Below, piece after piece: positions 34,308-43,843 of a stretch of DNA of 44,564 bases; the first letter of the stretch is position 1; every line of letters starts with the position of its first letter. Made by a program: the position numbers and the translations under genes. The notes under the pieces were generated by a model. It had not been told where the DNA came from. It made no database searches and was given only the letters and a program-made list of their open reading frames with translations. Origin of the DNA: Stanieria sp964562685 (lineage in GTDB: Bacteria; Cyanobacteriota; Cyanobacteriia; Cyanobacteriales; Xenococcaceae); contig CAZLUP010000036.1 of NCBI GenBank assembly GCA_964562685.1, positions 1-44,564 on the forward strand, written 5' to 3'.

Positions 34308-34856
34308 TTATACTGTAGTAATATCTTGTTCTTTTGCGCTTAGTAAGTCATCAATTCTTTTTGTATACTCATCGGTAACTTTTTGAATCTGGTCTTGTAA
34401 ATCTCTGGCTTCATCTTCAGAAATTTCACTGTTTTTTTCTTGTTTGCGTACCGCATCGATCGCATCACGACGAATATTGCGAATACCTACTTTTCCTTCT
34501 TCAGCTAATTTGCCCGCCATTTTTACTAGTTCTTGACGGCGTTCGCTAGTTAAAGGTGGAATATTCAGGCGGATAACTTGACCATCATTATTAGGAGTTA
34601 AACCCAAATCTGACATGGTAATAGCTTTTTCAATTTGAGCCATACTACCTTTATCATAGGGTTGAATCACAATCGTAGTAGCATCAGGAGTACTAATATT
34701 AGCAAGAGATTTTAATGGTGTTTCTGTCCCATAGTATTCCACCACCACCCGATCCAACAACGAGGCATTAGCACGTCCAGTTCTAATGGTATTAAAAGAC
34801 CGCTGAGTCGCCTCGACAGTCTTTTGCATATGTTCTTTAATTTCAGCTAACTTCAC
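34308..34856 (-). CDS. frr: Ribosome recycling factor
   Basis: Splits post-termination ribosomes together with EF-G. The GTG at 34856 (MKLAEIKEHMQKTVEAT) is chosen because GGGAGG lies just before it and it gives 182 residues, the normal length. A longer open frame runs to 34937 inside pyrH. Motifs are RTGRANASLLDRVVVEYYG, TPLKSLANIS and the hinge LNIPPLTSERR. It overlaps the 3' end of pyrH by 14 bases, so the two are probably translationally coupled. Confidence 0.95.
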   Translation of the reverse strand: MKLAEIKEHMQKTVEATQRSFNTIRTGRANASLLDRVVVEYYGTETPLKSLANISTPDATTIVIQPYDKGSMAQIEKAITMSDLGLTPNNDGQVIRLNIPPLTSERRQELVKMAGKLAEEGKVGIRNIRRDAIDAVRKQEKNSEISEDEARDLQDQIQKVTDEYTKRIDDLLSAKEQDITTV

Positions 34857-35565
34857 AAAAACCTCCCACAATAGTTCCAACAGGTTCACCTTTGACGGCA
34901 CGAATAATATTGCCTCCAACGGTAAGATCAAAAACAAGAATAGGAATATTGTTTTCTTTACATAGGGCGATCGCAGTACTATCCATAACTTTTAGTTCGT
35001 GGTTTAGTACGTGACCATACGTAAGACTTTGATAACGACGAGCATGGGGATTAACTTTCGGATCGGCATCGTAGATTCCGTCTACTTTAGTTGCTTTAAA
35101 AATAACTTCTGCATCAATTTCGGCTGCTCGCAAAGCTGCGGTGGTATCTGTAGTAAAAAAAGGATTACCCGAACCTGCGCCAAAAATCACTACCCGACCT
35201 TTCTCAAGGTGACGAATAGCTCGACGACGGATATAAGGTTCTGCTAGTTCCTGCATTGCGATCGCACTTTGGACTCTGGTGGGGATGCCAATTCGTTCTA
35301 AAGCATCCTGTAACGTCATGGCATTCATGACAGTAGCAATCATACCAATATAATCAGCCGTGGCTCGATCCATTCCCGCAGCAGATGCTTTGACTCCACG
35401 AAAAATATTACCACCACCAACGACAACAGCGATTTGGACACCACTATTGACTACCTCCGCTATTTCCTGAGCGATTTCGGAAACTACTTTTGGGTCAATG
35501 CCGTACCCAAGTTCACCCATTAATGCTTCACCGCTCAGTTTTAATAAAACCCGCTGGTAACTCAT
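34843..35565 (-). CDS. pyrH: UMP kinase
   Basis: Phosphorylates UMP to UDP in pyrimidine synthesis. The 240 residues start VLLKLSGEALMG (amino-acid kinase fold), with the GGGNIFRG nucleotide loop and DTTAALRAAEIDAEVIFKAT. It is allosterically regulated by GTP/UTP in the family. It lies upstream of frr with a 14-base overlap, the classical pyrH-frr pair. Confidence 0.97.
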   Translation of the reverse strand: MSYQRVLLKLSGEALMGELGYGIDPKVVSEIAQEIAEVVNSGVQIAVVVGGGNIFRGVKASAAGMDRATADYIGMIATVMNAMTLQDALERIGIPTRVQSAIAMQELAEPYIRRRAIRHLEKGRVVIFGAGSGNPFFTTDTTAALRAAEIDAEVIFKATKVDGIYDADPKVNPHARRYQSLTYGHVLNHELKVMDSTAIALCKENNIPILVFDLTVGGNIIRAVKGEPVGTIVGGFCEVS

Positions 35566-35678
35566 CCCTAGAAAAATAACCTCGATCTTGCTTGTGATTT
35601 ACCTCCCCATAACATACCAGTTTTTAGCCATTTGTTGTTTCTTTGTCTGGTTAGAAGTGTCACAATTGCTGAAGAAAT

Positions 35679-36233
35679 TTACGATTTGTTGGCTCGCCAA
35701 ATAATTGACGAACCAATTGGTTCAATATAAGTAGGACTAATTTCTTGTCCTGCAAGTAAAGCAGAAATATTATTGCGTAAATAATTATTGGTGACTTGAT
35801 TGGCTGATTCAGAACAGTCATCAATACTGCCTGCGTAACGAATCACTGCTTGACTATCTAATAAAAATACTTCGGGAATAACTGTGGCACCAAAGGAGCG
35901 AGCAACATCTTGAGTAGGATCGCGCAAATAAGGAAAATTTAACTGATTTGCTTGAGCAAAACTTTCCATACTTTCAAAACTGTCTTGAATCGTTCCGTCG
36001 GTATCGTTGGAATTAATTCCCACCAGTGTAAAACCATCTGCTGCAAAATCAGCTTGAATCTGTTTGAGACGCTCTAGATATTTTTTGACATAAGGACAAT
36101 TATTGCCTAAAAAAACTACAGCGAGGGCTTTAAATTTTTCCAAATAACGACCAAGATGATAAACTTGCTTGTCTATTCCTGGTAATTCAAAATCTGGAGC
36201 ATAACCACCCACAAGATTACGATCTACTGCCAT
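35679..36233 (-). CDS. Thioredoxin-like AhpC/TSA-family protein with a single cysteine motif
   Basis: A 184-residue protein of the thioredoxin fold: YAPDFELPG, ALAVVFLGNNCPYVKKYLERL, VGINSNDTDG, YLRDPTQDVARSFGATVIPEVFLLD. The active-site position reads NCPYV, keeping the first Cys but with Val where a thioredoxin CXXC would have the second. A further Cys near SIDDCSES is not a recognised partner. Homologues I know of end GCSIKW; here the end reads GSSIIW, so that Cys is also lost. It may be a one-cysteine peroxidase or a sensor. Its redox partner is unknown. Confidence 0.75.
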   Translation of the reverse strand: MAVDRNLVGGYAPDFELPGIDKQVYHLGRYLEKFKALAVVFLGNNCPYVKKYLERLKQIQADFAADGFTLVGINSNDTDGTIQDSFESMESFAQANQLNFPYLRDPTQDVARSFGATVIPEVFLLDSQAVIRYAGSIDDCSESANQVTNNYLRNNISALLAGQEISPTYIEPIGSSIIWRANKS

Positions 36234-36307
36234 ATAATATGATTTCCCATAAGTAAATTATATTTACCACTAATAATCTAAGAGTGATTTGACGAACCTG
36301 CAAATAG

Positions 36308-37198
36308 TTAGTTATACCAACCCTGACTTAAGCCTTGATAACCAATTAATTTATAGACTAATTTGGCAGCCGTGAATTCGGAGACTACTGAGTCTTGTTG
36401 GGGAGCGAGTTCCATTACGTCACAACCAATGACTTGATATTTGGTAAAGACAGTTTTTAAAAACCGAGTTAACTCGTACCAATTTAAGCCTCCTGGTTCG
36501 GGAGTTCCTACCCCAGGGATCAAACTAGGATCAATGCCATCTAGATCAATCGTGATAAAAACTTTTTCGGTGGTAATTTTGGCGATCGCTTTTTCTACCC
36601 AATCAGAATGATCATAAATATCTCTTGCCCAAATTACAGGAATTTGCCGTTCTTTAATTAGAGTGGCTTCTTCTTGACAAATACTGCGAATTCCTACTGG
36701 TAAGGTAGGTAAACCCATGTCTAAAACTCTTCGCATTACACAGGCGTGGTTGTAAATAGAACCTTCGTATTCGTGTCTCATATCGCCGTGAGCATCAATT
36801 TGAATAACGGTAAAAGGCTCATTTTCAGCTAGACGATAGGCTTTGACTACGCCTTCGGTAATACTATGTTCCCCACCCAAAGCAATGACAAATTTGCCAT
36901 CGGCAATTAATTTTCCGACTGTCTCAGTGGTAATTTGTAACATCGCTTCCGCAGTCAAAGAAGGAGCTTTCGTTGTATCTGCGATCGCTTCTTGGGTATA
37001 AATGCCTGTTTTTAGACAGATTTGAACTTCAAGTTCTTCATCATAAGCTTCTAATTGATCTGATGCTTCAAGAATTGCGAGTGGTCCATGTTGACAACCT
37101 TGACGATAAGTAGTGGTTTTTTCGTAAGGAATAGGTAAGATTACAGTTTTTGCTTCAGTGTAAGCAGTTTGTGCTTCTGAACCAAGAAATTGTTTCAT
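36308..37198 (-). CDS. speB: Agmatinase / arginase-family ureohydrolase
   Basis: A hydrolase of 296 residues that probably turns agmatine into putrescine and urea. Mn-binding residues are complete: GGEHSITEG (His), DAHGDMRHEYEG (two Asp and His) and TIDLDGIDPSLIPG (two Asp). PEPGGLNWYEL is also conserved. Family members include agmatinase, guanidinobutyrase and the recently described guanidine hydrolases, so the symbol is a family-level assignment. It stands alone, with an AT-rich leader upstream. Confidence 0.85.
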   Translation of the reverse strand: MKQFLGSEAQTAYTEAKTVILPIPYEKTTTYRQGCQHGPLAILEASDQLEAYDEELEVQICLKTGIYTQEAIADTTKAPSLTAEAMLQITTETVGKLIADGKFVIALGGEHSITEGVVKAYRLAENEPFTVIQIDAHGDMRHEYEGSIYNHACVMRRVLDMGLPTLPVGIRSICQEEATLIKERQIPVIWARDIYDHSDWVEKAIAKITTEKVFITIDLDGIDPSLIPGVGTPEPGGLNWYELTRFLKTVFTKYQVIGCDVMELAPQQDSVVSEFTAAKLVYKLIGYQGLSQGWYN

Positions 37199-37457
37199 AA
37201 TTAATTTAAATATGTTTTAATTTAAAATTAGTATTAATTAATGAGATTATGGACAATTCCATAACCTCGCGTCAACGATTTAGCTCAAGTTGAGAGGTCA
37301 ACTAGATTTTCTCTCTTCGTGAGCAACGGGCTAATCAGAGGGTTGATTTTCAGCGACTACAATTGTTCGCTTGACAACTAAAATCAACCAGGAACACACA
37401 AGCGATCGCAAAAATATTTTGAGCCTCTGCTAATCAGAGCAAAAAACCAATTAATAA

Positions 37458-37643
37458 TTACTTAATCAGTTTTTGTTCTTTGATTGTTTGTAATTCTTGC
37501 AGTAGTACTTCAATTTCTGCTTGAAGATGGAGGTATTTTACTTGTTGATCAGCTTGATAAAATTTGGTCAATCTTTCTGTATTAATTGTTGCTACAGAAT
37601 GAGCAGTTGGGTTTGGGGCTGGAGACGATAAAAGAGTGGACAT
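37458..37643 (-). CDS. Small coiled-coil protein of unknown function
   Basis: A 61-residue protein with a Pro/Ser-rich N-terminus and a C-terminal helix of coiled-coil type (YLHLQAEIEVLLQELQTIK, heptads of Leu/Ile). I have no function for it; its style is typical of small proteins found in many cyanobacteria. The stop lies at 37458 and the ATG at 37643. It is divergent from gshA across a 440-base gap. Confidence 0.65.
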   Translation of the reverse strand: MSTLLSSPAPNPTAHSVATINTERLTKFYQADQQVKYLHLQAEIEVLLQELQTIKEQKLIK

Positions 37644-38087
37644 AGAACTAAAAAATTATTGATTATTTTATTTAACTCACACCAATTTGGGATTTTAGCT
37701 TATTTAAGCAATCAGGTTTGGTCAACTAGGTCAATTTCAGAATTGTCATTCAAGCCAAAAATCTTATCACATCTGGATTGGCGATTAATTTATTAATGAG
37801 TATCAATAACTATTGATTTTTTTTATCAAAGATATTAATTTATTTAAATTTTACTTGTCTTCTAAACTATAAATAGTAAAAGCAATAAATAATCTACTTG
37901 TTTTGCGTTATCTGTCTGTCATTAGTACTGACGAGTTTGTATCCCTAGGAAAGGCTCGCCTTCTGGAAAAAGCAGTGCTTGCCTCTGATTTTATTACAGA
38001 GTCAGAGATTACTCCTGACTGATGACTGATGACTGATAACTGACGATCAATCTAGACTGGAGTATTTCCGTATTATAGAGAGGAAAA
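37644..38087. other. Gap upstream of gshA
   Basis: No gene is seen. A heptamer tandem ACTGATG lies at 38018-38044. Just before it is a small hairpin CTCTG/CAGAG (about 37983-38001). Confidence 0.5.
38018..38044. repeat. Heptamer tandem repeat ACTGATG
   Basis: Four tandem units (ACTGATG, ACTGATG, ACTGATA, ACTGAC). This is the fourth distinct seven-base tandem unit in the window. Confidence 0.7.
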
Positions 38088-39245
38088 ATGGTACTGCTAT
38101 CCAAAGGATTTGAAATTGAAATTTACACAGGAACACCTCAAGGAGAGGTAGTTGGTTTATCAGACCAAATTGTTAAAAATTTGGACGGTTTTGTCCGTGA
38201 ACCAGATAATCGCAATGTGGAATATACTACTGCTCCTTTTTGTAATTATGACCGATTGCTTTGTGCCATTTTAAAACCCAGACAAATTTTGCGGAGTTAT
38301 TTACGGAGTCTCGGTAACTACACTTTGATTCCTGGTAGTACTTTATCCCTAGGAGATAGCAGTCAGTTTTATCGTTCCGATCCACACAATCCTTATCATA
38401 GCTACATCGAACAAACCTACGGTACTAAAGTAGTCACCGCCAGCATTCATATCAATATTGGTATCGCCGAACCAGAAAAATTAATGCAAGCTTGTCGCTT
38501 GGTGCGAGTAGAAGCTCCATTGTATCTTGCTTTGAGTGCTGCTTCACCTTTTTTAGATGGTATGGCAACGGGTTATCATTCCACTCGTTGGCAGATGTTT
38601 CCCCAAACACCAGCAAATGTGCCTTTATTTGAGAGCCACGCTCATTTTATTAATTGGACAGAAACCCAACTTGCTACTGGGAAGATGAAAAATGTCCGTC
38701 ATCTGTGGAGTTCAGTTCGACCCAATGGCGATCGCAGACCTTATAACCTCAATCGTTTGGAACTGAGAATTTGTGATTTAGTAGTAGATCCAATCGCTTT
38801 ACTGGCAATTACTGCTTTATTAGAAGCTAGATTAATTGAAATGCTAGCTAATCCTGCGCTCGATCCTCTTCAACAAAGTCGCTTATCTAACAATCATTTG
38901 GCAGAAGACTTAATTGCTGTTACAGCAGAAAATGAAGCAGCCGTTGCTCGTGATAGTTTAGAGGCTCAATTAACCCATTGGCAAGATGGCAGACAAATTA
39001 AAGCCAGCGATTGGATTAGAGAACTTTATCAACAAGTTTTACCCATAGCCAAAAACCGTGGTTACAGTTGTTTTTTGTTACCGTTAAACAAAATTTTACG
39101 CAACGGCAATACCGCTCAACAGTGGTTAAAACTACATCAACAAGGAACAGACATCAAAGACATTATTCAACAAGCCATTCAAACCACTGAACAACAAGAA
39201 AGAGAATTAGAAGACAAATTATGTCAAACTATTCTAGTTGCTTAA
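38088..39245 (+). CDS. gshA: Glutamate-cysteine ligase (cyanobacterial type)
   Basis: First step of glutathione synthesis: ATP-dependent joining of Glu and Cys. The 385 residues match the cyanobacterial GshA group, which differs from the E. coli form. Conserved segments are KGFEIEIYTGTPQGEV, REPDNRNVEYTTAPF, IPGSTLSLGD, VVTASIHINIGI and LNRLELRICDLV. It is soluble. A G/A-rich AGAGAGGAAAA lies upstream of the ATG. trmL follows 65 bases downstream on the same strand, so they may share a transcript. Confidence 0.93.
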   Translation: MVLLSKGFEIEIYTGTPQGEVVGLSDQIVKNLDGFVREPDNRNVEYTTAPFCNYDRLLCAILKPRQILRSYLRSLGNYTLIPGSTLSLGDSSQFYRSDPHNPYHSYIEQTYGTKVVTASIHINIGIAEPEKLMQACRLVRVEAPLYLALSAASPFLDGMATGYHSTRWQMFPQTPANVPLFESHAHFINWTETQLATGKMKNVRHLWSSVRPNGDRRPYNLNRLELRICDLVVDPIALLAITALLEARLIEMLANPALDPLQQSRLSNNHLAEDLIAVTAENEAAVARDSLEAQLTHWQDGRQIKASDWIRELYQQVLPIAKNRGYSCFLLPLNKILRNGNTAQQWLKLHQQGTDIKDIIQQAIQTTEQQERELEDKLCQTILVA

Positions 39246-39310
39246 ATTAGCAACGATTGACGGTGAGGGACGACGAGATCTCCTCCCCATATCCAATAAA
39301 CGTGTCAAAA

Positions 39311-39775
39311 ATGTCGCTTCGTATTGTTCTAGTTCAACCACAAATACCTCCTAATACTGGTAATATTGCTCGTACCTGTGCTGCTACCAAAACAGAACTT
39401 CATTTAGTCGGGCCGTTAGGCTTTGAGATTAGCGATCGCTATTTGAAAAGAGCAGGTTTAGATTATTGGCCTTATGTTGATCTGCACTACTATCAAGATT
39501 GGCAAGCTTTCTGGTCTAATTATCAGCAATTAGGAGGTAGATTACTAGGGTTTACGGTTCGTGGCACTACTCATTATTTAGATTGTCAGTATCAAGCTGA
39601 CGATTGGTTGTTATTTGGTAGTGAATTGTCTGGTTTACCGACTGAAGTGCTAGCTCTTTGTAATTACAAAGTTTATATTCCCATTTCTCAACCAGACGTC
39701 AGAAGCTTGAATCTCTCAGTTAGCGTGACAATTGGGCTATTTGAAGCTCGCCGTCAACTCAATTATCGTAATTAA
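39311..39775 (+). CDS. trmL: tRNA (cytidine/uridine-34 2'-O)-methyltransferase TrmL
   Basis: A SPOUT-fold methyltransferase of 154 residues that methylates the wobble ribose of leucine tRNAs. Motifs are VLVQPQIPPNTGNIARTCAA, LHLVGPLGFEI, LLFGSELSGLP and the knot end ISQPDVRSLNLSVSVTIGLF. The ATG at 39311 (MSLRIVLVQPQ) is used because it starts at the first strand; an in-frame frame from 39257 adds 18 residues that look unlike the family. It follows gshA closely. A weak ATTAG/CTAAT hairpin follows the stop. Confidence 0.92.
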   Translation: MSLRIVLVQPQIPPNTGNIARTCAATKTELHLVGPLGFEISDRYLKRAGLDYWPYVDLHYYQDWQAFWSNYQQLGGRLLGFTVRGTTHYLDCQYQADDWLLFGSELSGLPTEVLALCNYKVYIPISQPDVRSLNLSVSVTIGLFEARRQLNYRN

Positions 39776-39990
39776 AAAATTAGTCAGGCTCTTGTCTAAT
39801 TTCCAATTTCAGGTTAATCTTTCCTAGAAATAATTAAGTTTTATAAGTATCTTTTATATACCAATCTTTTACTATCACCAAAAACCTTAATGGTCGGATA
39901 GATTTAATAGCATCTTAGTTTTGATATTTAATCAAAACAGTTTTTTGTAATTAGTTTGAGGAGATTATCCTGAAAAAGGAATCTAGAAGT

Positions 39991-41550
39991 ATGCAGCAGA
40001 ATTGTCCCTTTGCTTCAAATCTTTCTATCTCAGAAGCATCTCATCCAGAGCCAATTAATCAAGAGCCTGACCGCAAAACCAATTATTCAGCAGCAATGCT
40101 TAGTTTATTAGTTTCCTTGGGTACGACTGGTATGTTTTTGATGTACCATCAACAAGAAGCCCAAGCTGCGGTAGATTCAGTTGTCAGTGACCGATTTTTA
40201 TCAAGTTCGAGAGAACCAATTTTTTTAACTCAAAATCTGCCTAATTTAATTACTGTACAACCAATTTCATCAGCCCAAATTCCTCTCCAGACTCAAATTG
40301 TTGAGTTACCAAAACTAGATTCAGGAGTTTTACCTCTTAGTCAACCTGTGGTTGCTTCATCCCCCTCATCCTCTAAAGTTATTTCCCCTCTTTCTCCTCA
40401 AATCAATTCTGATACCGTTCAAAGTATTTCCCTACAGCAACCAACTCTTTTAAATAAACTCAAACAAAAGCAATTAAGTGTCGGCTTAGGAAAACTCAAC
40501 GCAGAACCAACTATCCAGATAGCAGACGTATCTTTTCAGAATTCCGCCAATTTCAGTCCTAATTCTCAGCCTCAACCGCAGACCACTGTAGTTATTGTTT
40601 CTAATCTAGATCAAAGTTCTCGCAGTATTCCTCAATTACCTTCTTTAACTGTTGAAAAAGATGTTGCTAAACAAATTTATACAGTTAAACCAGGAGATAC
40701 ACTCAATAAAATTGCTCGTCTCTTTAACACTTCTTCTGAGCAATTAATTCAAACTAACCAACTGGACAACCCTAACTTATTAGCTGTTAATCAACAGTTA
40801 ACTATTCCTATACAGGAAACTTCTAATCCTACTGACAATAATTCAAGCTTTCAATCTTCTGCTGAATCTGCTTCTGTTGCGTCAGCCAAGACAAACGACT
40901 TACCCGTTGCTGAAGACCCCTATCTTGCTAGACTGAGAGCCGATTTAGATCAACTGCGAGAACAATACCAAACTCAAACTAGAAATACTCAAATAAATTT
41001 AACTCCTTCTGCTTCTGTTGCTCAACCTCAAACCAATTTGATTAGTACTGCTCCTACTTCAGTAAACAGATATAATCAAAGTTTAAAAATTCAGATCGGA
41101 GCAACTATTAATCCACAATTACCGCCTCTATCCTCTCCAGAGGAATATCTACCCAGTAGTCCTACTCAATTTGAAGGTTATTTATGGCCCGCTCAAGGAA
41201 CACTCACTTCTGGTTATGGTTGGCGTTGGGGTCGAATGCATCAAGGAATTGATATTGCGGGACCAATTGGTACTCCTATTATGGCTGCTGCTAGTGGGGA
41301 AGTTGTATCTGCTGGTTGGAATTCTGGAGGTTATGGCAACTTAGTTAAGTTAAAACATCCCGATGGAAGTGTAACTCTCTACGCTCACAACAATAAGATT
41401 TTAGTTAGTAGTGGACAACAAGTAGAACAGGGACAACTGATCGCAGAAATGGGTAGTACTGGTTTTAGTACAGGACCTCATCTACATTTTGAAATACGTC
41501 CTAATGGAGAAACTGCGGTTAACCCAATTGCTTTTTTACCAACTAAATAA
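39991..41550 (+). CDS. LysM-M23 peptidoglycan endopeptidase
   Basis: An envelope protein of 519 residues. The N-terminus has a membrane or signal segment (AAMLSLLVSLGTTGMFLMY) after about 35 polar residues, with a long Ser/Pro/Gln-rich linker following. A LysM domain is at about residues 228-275 (YTVKPGDTLNKIARLFN), then a short coiled coil (LARLRADLDQLREQYQ) and a C-terminal M23 domain from about 405: MHQGIDIAGP (zinc His and Asp), YAHNNKI and GPHLHFEIRPNG (HxH). All catalytic residues are seen. It probably cleaves peptide cross-links or, like NlpD, activates an amidase in cell division. Confidence 0.9.
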   Translation: MQQNCPFASNLSISEASHPEPINQEPDRKTNYSAAMLSLLVSLGTTGMFLMYHQQEAQAAVDSVVSDRFLSSSREPIFLTQNLPNLITVQPISSAQIPLQTQIVELPKLDSGVLPLSQPVVASSPSSSKVISPLSPQINSDTVQSISLQQPTLLNKLKQKQLSVGLGKLNAEPTIQIADVSFQNSANFSPNSQPQPQTTVVIVSNLDQSSRSIPQLPSLTVEKDVAKQIYTVKPGDTLNKIARLFNTSSEQLIQTNQLDNPNLLAVNQQLTIPIQETSNPTDNNSSFQSSAESASVASAKTNDLPVAEDPYLARLRADLDQLREQYQTQTRNTQINLTPSASVAQPQTNLISTAPTSVNRYNQSLKIQIGATINPQLPPLSSPEEYLPSSPTQFEGYLWPAQGTLTSGYGWRWGRMHQGIDIAGPIGTPIMAAASGEVVSAGWNSGGYGNLVKLKHPDGSVTLYAHNNKILVSSGQQVEQGQLIAEMGSTGFSTGPHLHFEIRPNGETAVNPIAFLPTK

Positions 41551-41717
41551 AAACTAACAATTAATTCAGTTAATGCGATCGCCACATTGGCTCAAACAAT
41601 TGAGTAGATGTGGCTTTAGCACTTAAACTATTTCTTTTAGCTGTTCATATAGCGGACTGAAGCGATTTTTTGTGATAGCTTGCTAGAGATTAGATTGTCA
41701 GAGTAAAAGGAAACTCA

Positions 41718-43634
41718 ATGCAAACTCAAGATCGAGTAACTCAAGATCAACTCCAAAAAGCGATCGCGACTAGTCAAAATTATTTATTATCAATTCAGTA
41801 TCCTGATGGTTATTGGTGGGCAGAATTAGAATCGAATGTCACTATTACTGCCGAAGTCATTTTACTCCACCACATTTGGGGGAGCGAGCAAACTAGAATG
41901 CAAGCACTACAAAAAGCGGAAACTTATTTGCGATCGCAACAAAGAGAACATGGTGGTTGGGAACTCTATTATGGTGATGGCGGAGAGTTAAGTACTTCGG
42001 TAGAAGCTTACATGGCGTTGCGATTGTTGGGAGTTTCTGCTACAGATCCAGCCTTGATCAAAGCTAAACAATTTATTCTGCAACACGGTGGTATTAGTAA
42101 AACTCGCATTTTTACGAAATTACATCTGGCTTTGATTGGTTGTTATGATTGGCGGGGTCTTCCTTCGATTCCACCTTGGATCATGCTGTTACCCGATAAT
42201 TTTCCCTTCACTATTTATGAAATGTCTAGTTGGGCGAGGGGAAGTACAGTTCCTTTGTTAATTGTTTTTGATCGCAAACCGATTTTTGTCACTAAGACAA
42301 CGATCAATTTAGATGAATTGTATGCCGAAGGGGTTAATAATTGTCGTTACGAATTACCGCGCAACAATGATTGGACAGATGTTTTTTTATGGTTCGATGA
42401 TGCTTGTAAATTCGCAGAAAATTTAAATCTAGTTCCTTTTCGAGAAGAAGGTTTAAAAGCTGCGGAAAAATGGGTTTTAGAAAGACAAGAGGCTACTGGA
42501 GATTGGGGGGGCATTATTCCAGCTATGCTCAATTCTCTTCTGGCTTTACGTACTCTAGATTATGAAGTTGACGATCCGATTATTCAAAGAGGATTAGCAG
42601 CAATCGATAACTTTGTCATTGAAACTGAAGATTCCTATCGAGTTCAACCTTGTGTTTCTCCTGTTTGGGATACAGCTTGGTGTTTAAGGGCTTTAGCTGA
42701 ATCTGGCTTACCACCAAATCATCAGGCTTTAGTTAGGGGTGGACAATGGTTATTAGACAAGCAAATTCTCGACTATGGAGATTGGGCAGTCAAAAACAAA
42801 CAAGGAAAGCCTGGCGGTTGGGCGTTTGAATTCGATAATCGTTTCTATCCCGATCTCGATGATTCTGCTGTCGTAGTGATGGGATTAGCAGAAGTTGTCT
42901 TACCAAACGAAGCTCAAAAACAAACTGCGATCGCTCGTTGTGTAGACTGGATGGCAACTATGCAATGTCGGGCTGGTGGTTGGGCTGCTTTTGACATTGA
43001 TAACGATCAAGATTGGATTAATCTCATTCCCTACGGCGATCTTAAAGCGATGATCGATCCTAATACTGCTGATGTAACGGCTAGGGTATTGGAAATGTTA
43101 GGACAGTACCATCTTTCCATGAGGGCAGATCGAGTTAATCGCGCTATTACTTATTTAATCGACGAACAAGAAAGTGATGGCAGTTGGTTTGGTCGTTGGG
43201 GAGTCAATTATATTTATGGTACGAGTGGCGCATTGTCTGCTTTGGCTGTAATTGCACCTGAAAATTATTCAACTCAAATTAATCAAGGTGCAGCTTGGTT
43301 AGTTAGTTGCCAAAATTCTGATGGCGGTTGGGGAGAAACTTGTGGTAGTTATAACGATCCTAAGTTGAAAGGCAAAGGTGTTAGTACTGCCTCACAAACA
43401 GCTTGGGCGTTAATCGGTTTATTGGCAGCCTATCAAGCAACAGGTTTTAATGCCAAAGCAGCGATAGAAAAAGGGGTTAATTACCTACTTGCTACTCAAA
43501 ATCATGACGGGACTTGGTACGAAGCAGAGTTTACTGGCACTGGTTTTCCCTGTCATTTTTATTTGAAATATCATCTTTATCAGCAATATTTTCCTTTGCT
43601 GGCTTTAGGACGTTATCAAAAGTTAATGAAATAA
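41718..43634 (+). CDS. shc: Squalene-hopene cyclase
   Basis: A membrane-bound triterpene cyclase turning squalene into hopene and hopanol, the precursors of hopanoids. The 638 residues match the family. The catalytic acid motif D379-L-D-D382 occurs in YPDLDDSAVV, like the D374/D376/D377 of the Alicyclobacillus enzyme. Several QW repeats are seen: QREHGGWE, QEATGDWGG, RAGGWAAFD, QESDGSWFGRW, QNSDGGWGE and QNHDGTWYE. The C-terminus GFPCHFYLKYHLY is typical. It stands alone with a start ATG at 41718 and a GGAAACTC-type weak ribosome site. Confidence 0.96.
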   Translation: MQTQDRVTQDQLQKAIATSQNYLLSIQYPDGYWWAELESNVTITAEVILLHHIWGSEQTRMQALQKAETYLRSQQREHGGWELYYGDGGELSTSVEAYMALRLLGVSATDPALIKAKQFILQHGGISKTRIFTKLHLALIGCYDWRGLPSIPPWIMLLPDNFPFTIYEMSSWARGSTVPLLIVFDRKPIFVTKTTINLDELYAEGVNNCRYELPRNNDWTDVFLWFDDACKFAENLNLVPFREEGLKAAEKWVLERQEATGDWGGIIPAMLNSLLALRTLDYEVDDPIIQRGLAAIDNFVIETEDSYRVQPCVSPVWDTAWCLRALAESGLPPNHQALVRGGQWLLDKQILDYGDWAVKNKQGKPGGWAFEFDNRFYPDLDDSAVVVMGLAEVVLPNEAQKQTAIARCVDWMATMQCRAGGWAAFDIDNDQDWINLIPYGDLKAMIDPNTADVTARVLEMLGQYHLSMRADRVNRAITYLIDEQESDGSWFGRWGVNYIYGTSGALSALAVIAPENYSTQINQGAAWLVSCQNSDGGWGETCGSYNDPKLKGKGVSTASQTAWALIGLLAAYQATGFNAKAAIEKGVNYLLATQNHDGTWYEAEFTGTGFPCHFYLKYHLYQQYFPLLALGRYQKLMK

Positions 43635-43843
43635 TTCTTGATTCAGAAATATAACGCGAGTTCGACGAGTAGCTAAAATTTTTACTATTTTGGTACTCTT
43701 TACCAGATCAAACTTGATTGCTAATCAAACTGACGTTAAAAAAGCTGGTGGGGAGCAAACAGTTAGTAAATTTTGTAGATCGAGATGAAAATCTGTTTTA
43801 ATGTTCCCCTGTCAGCTTATAAATTAAATGATTGTTAGAGAAA

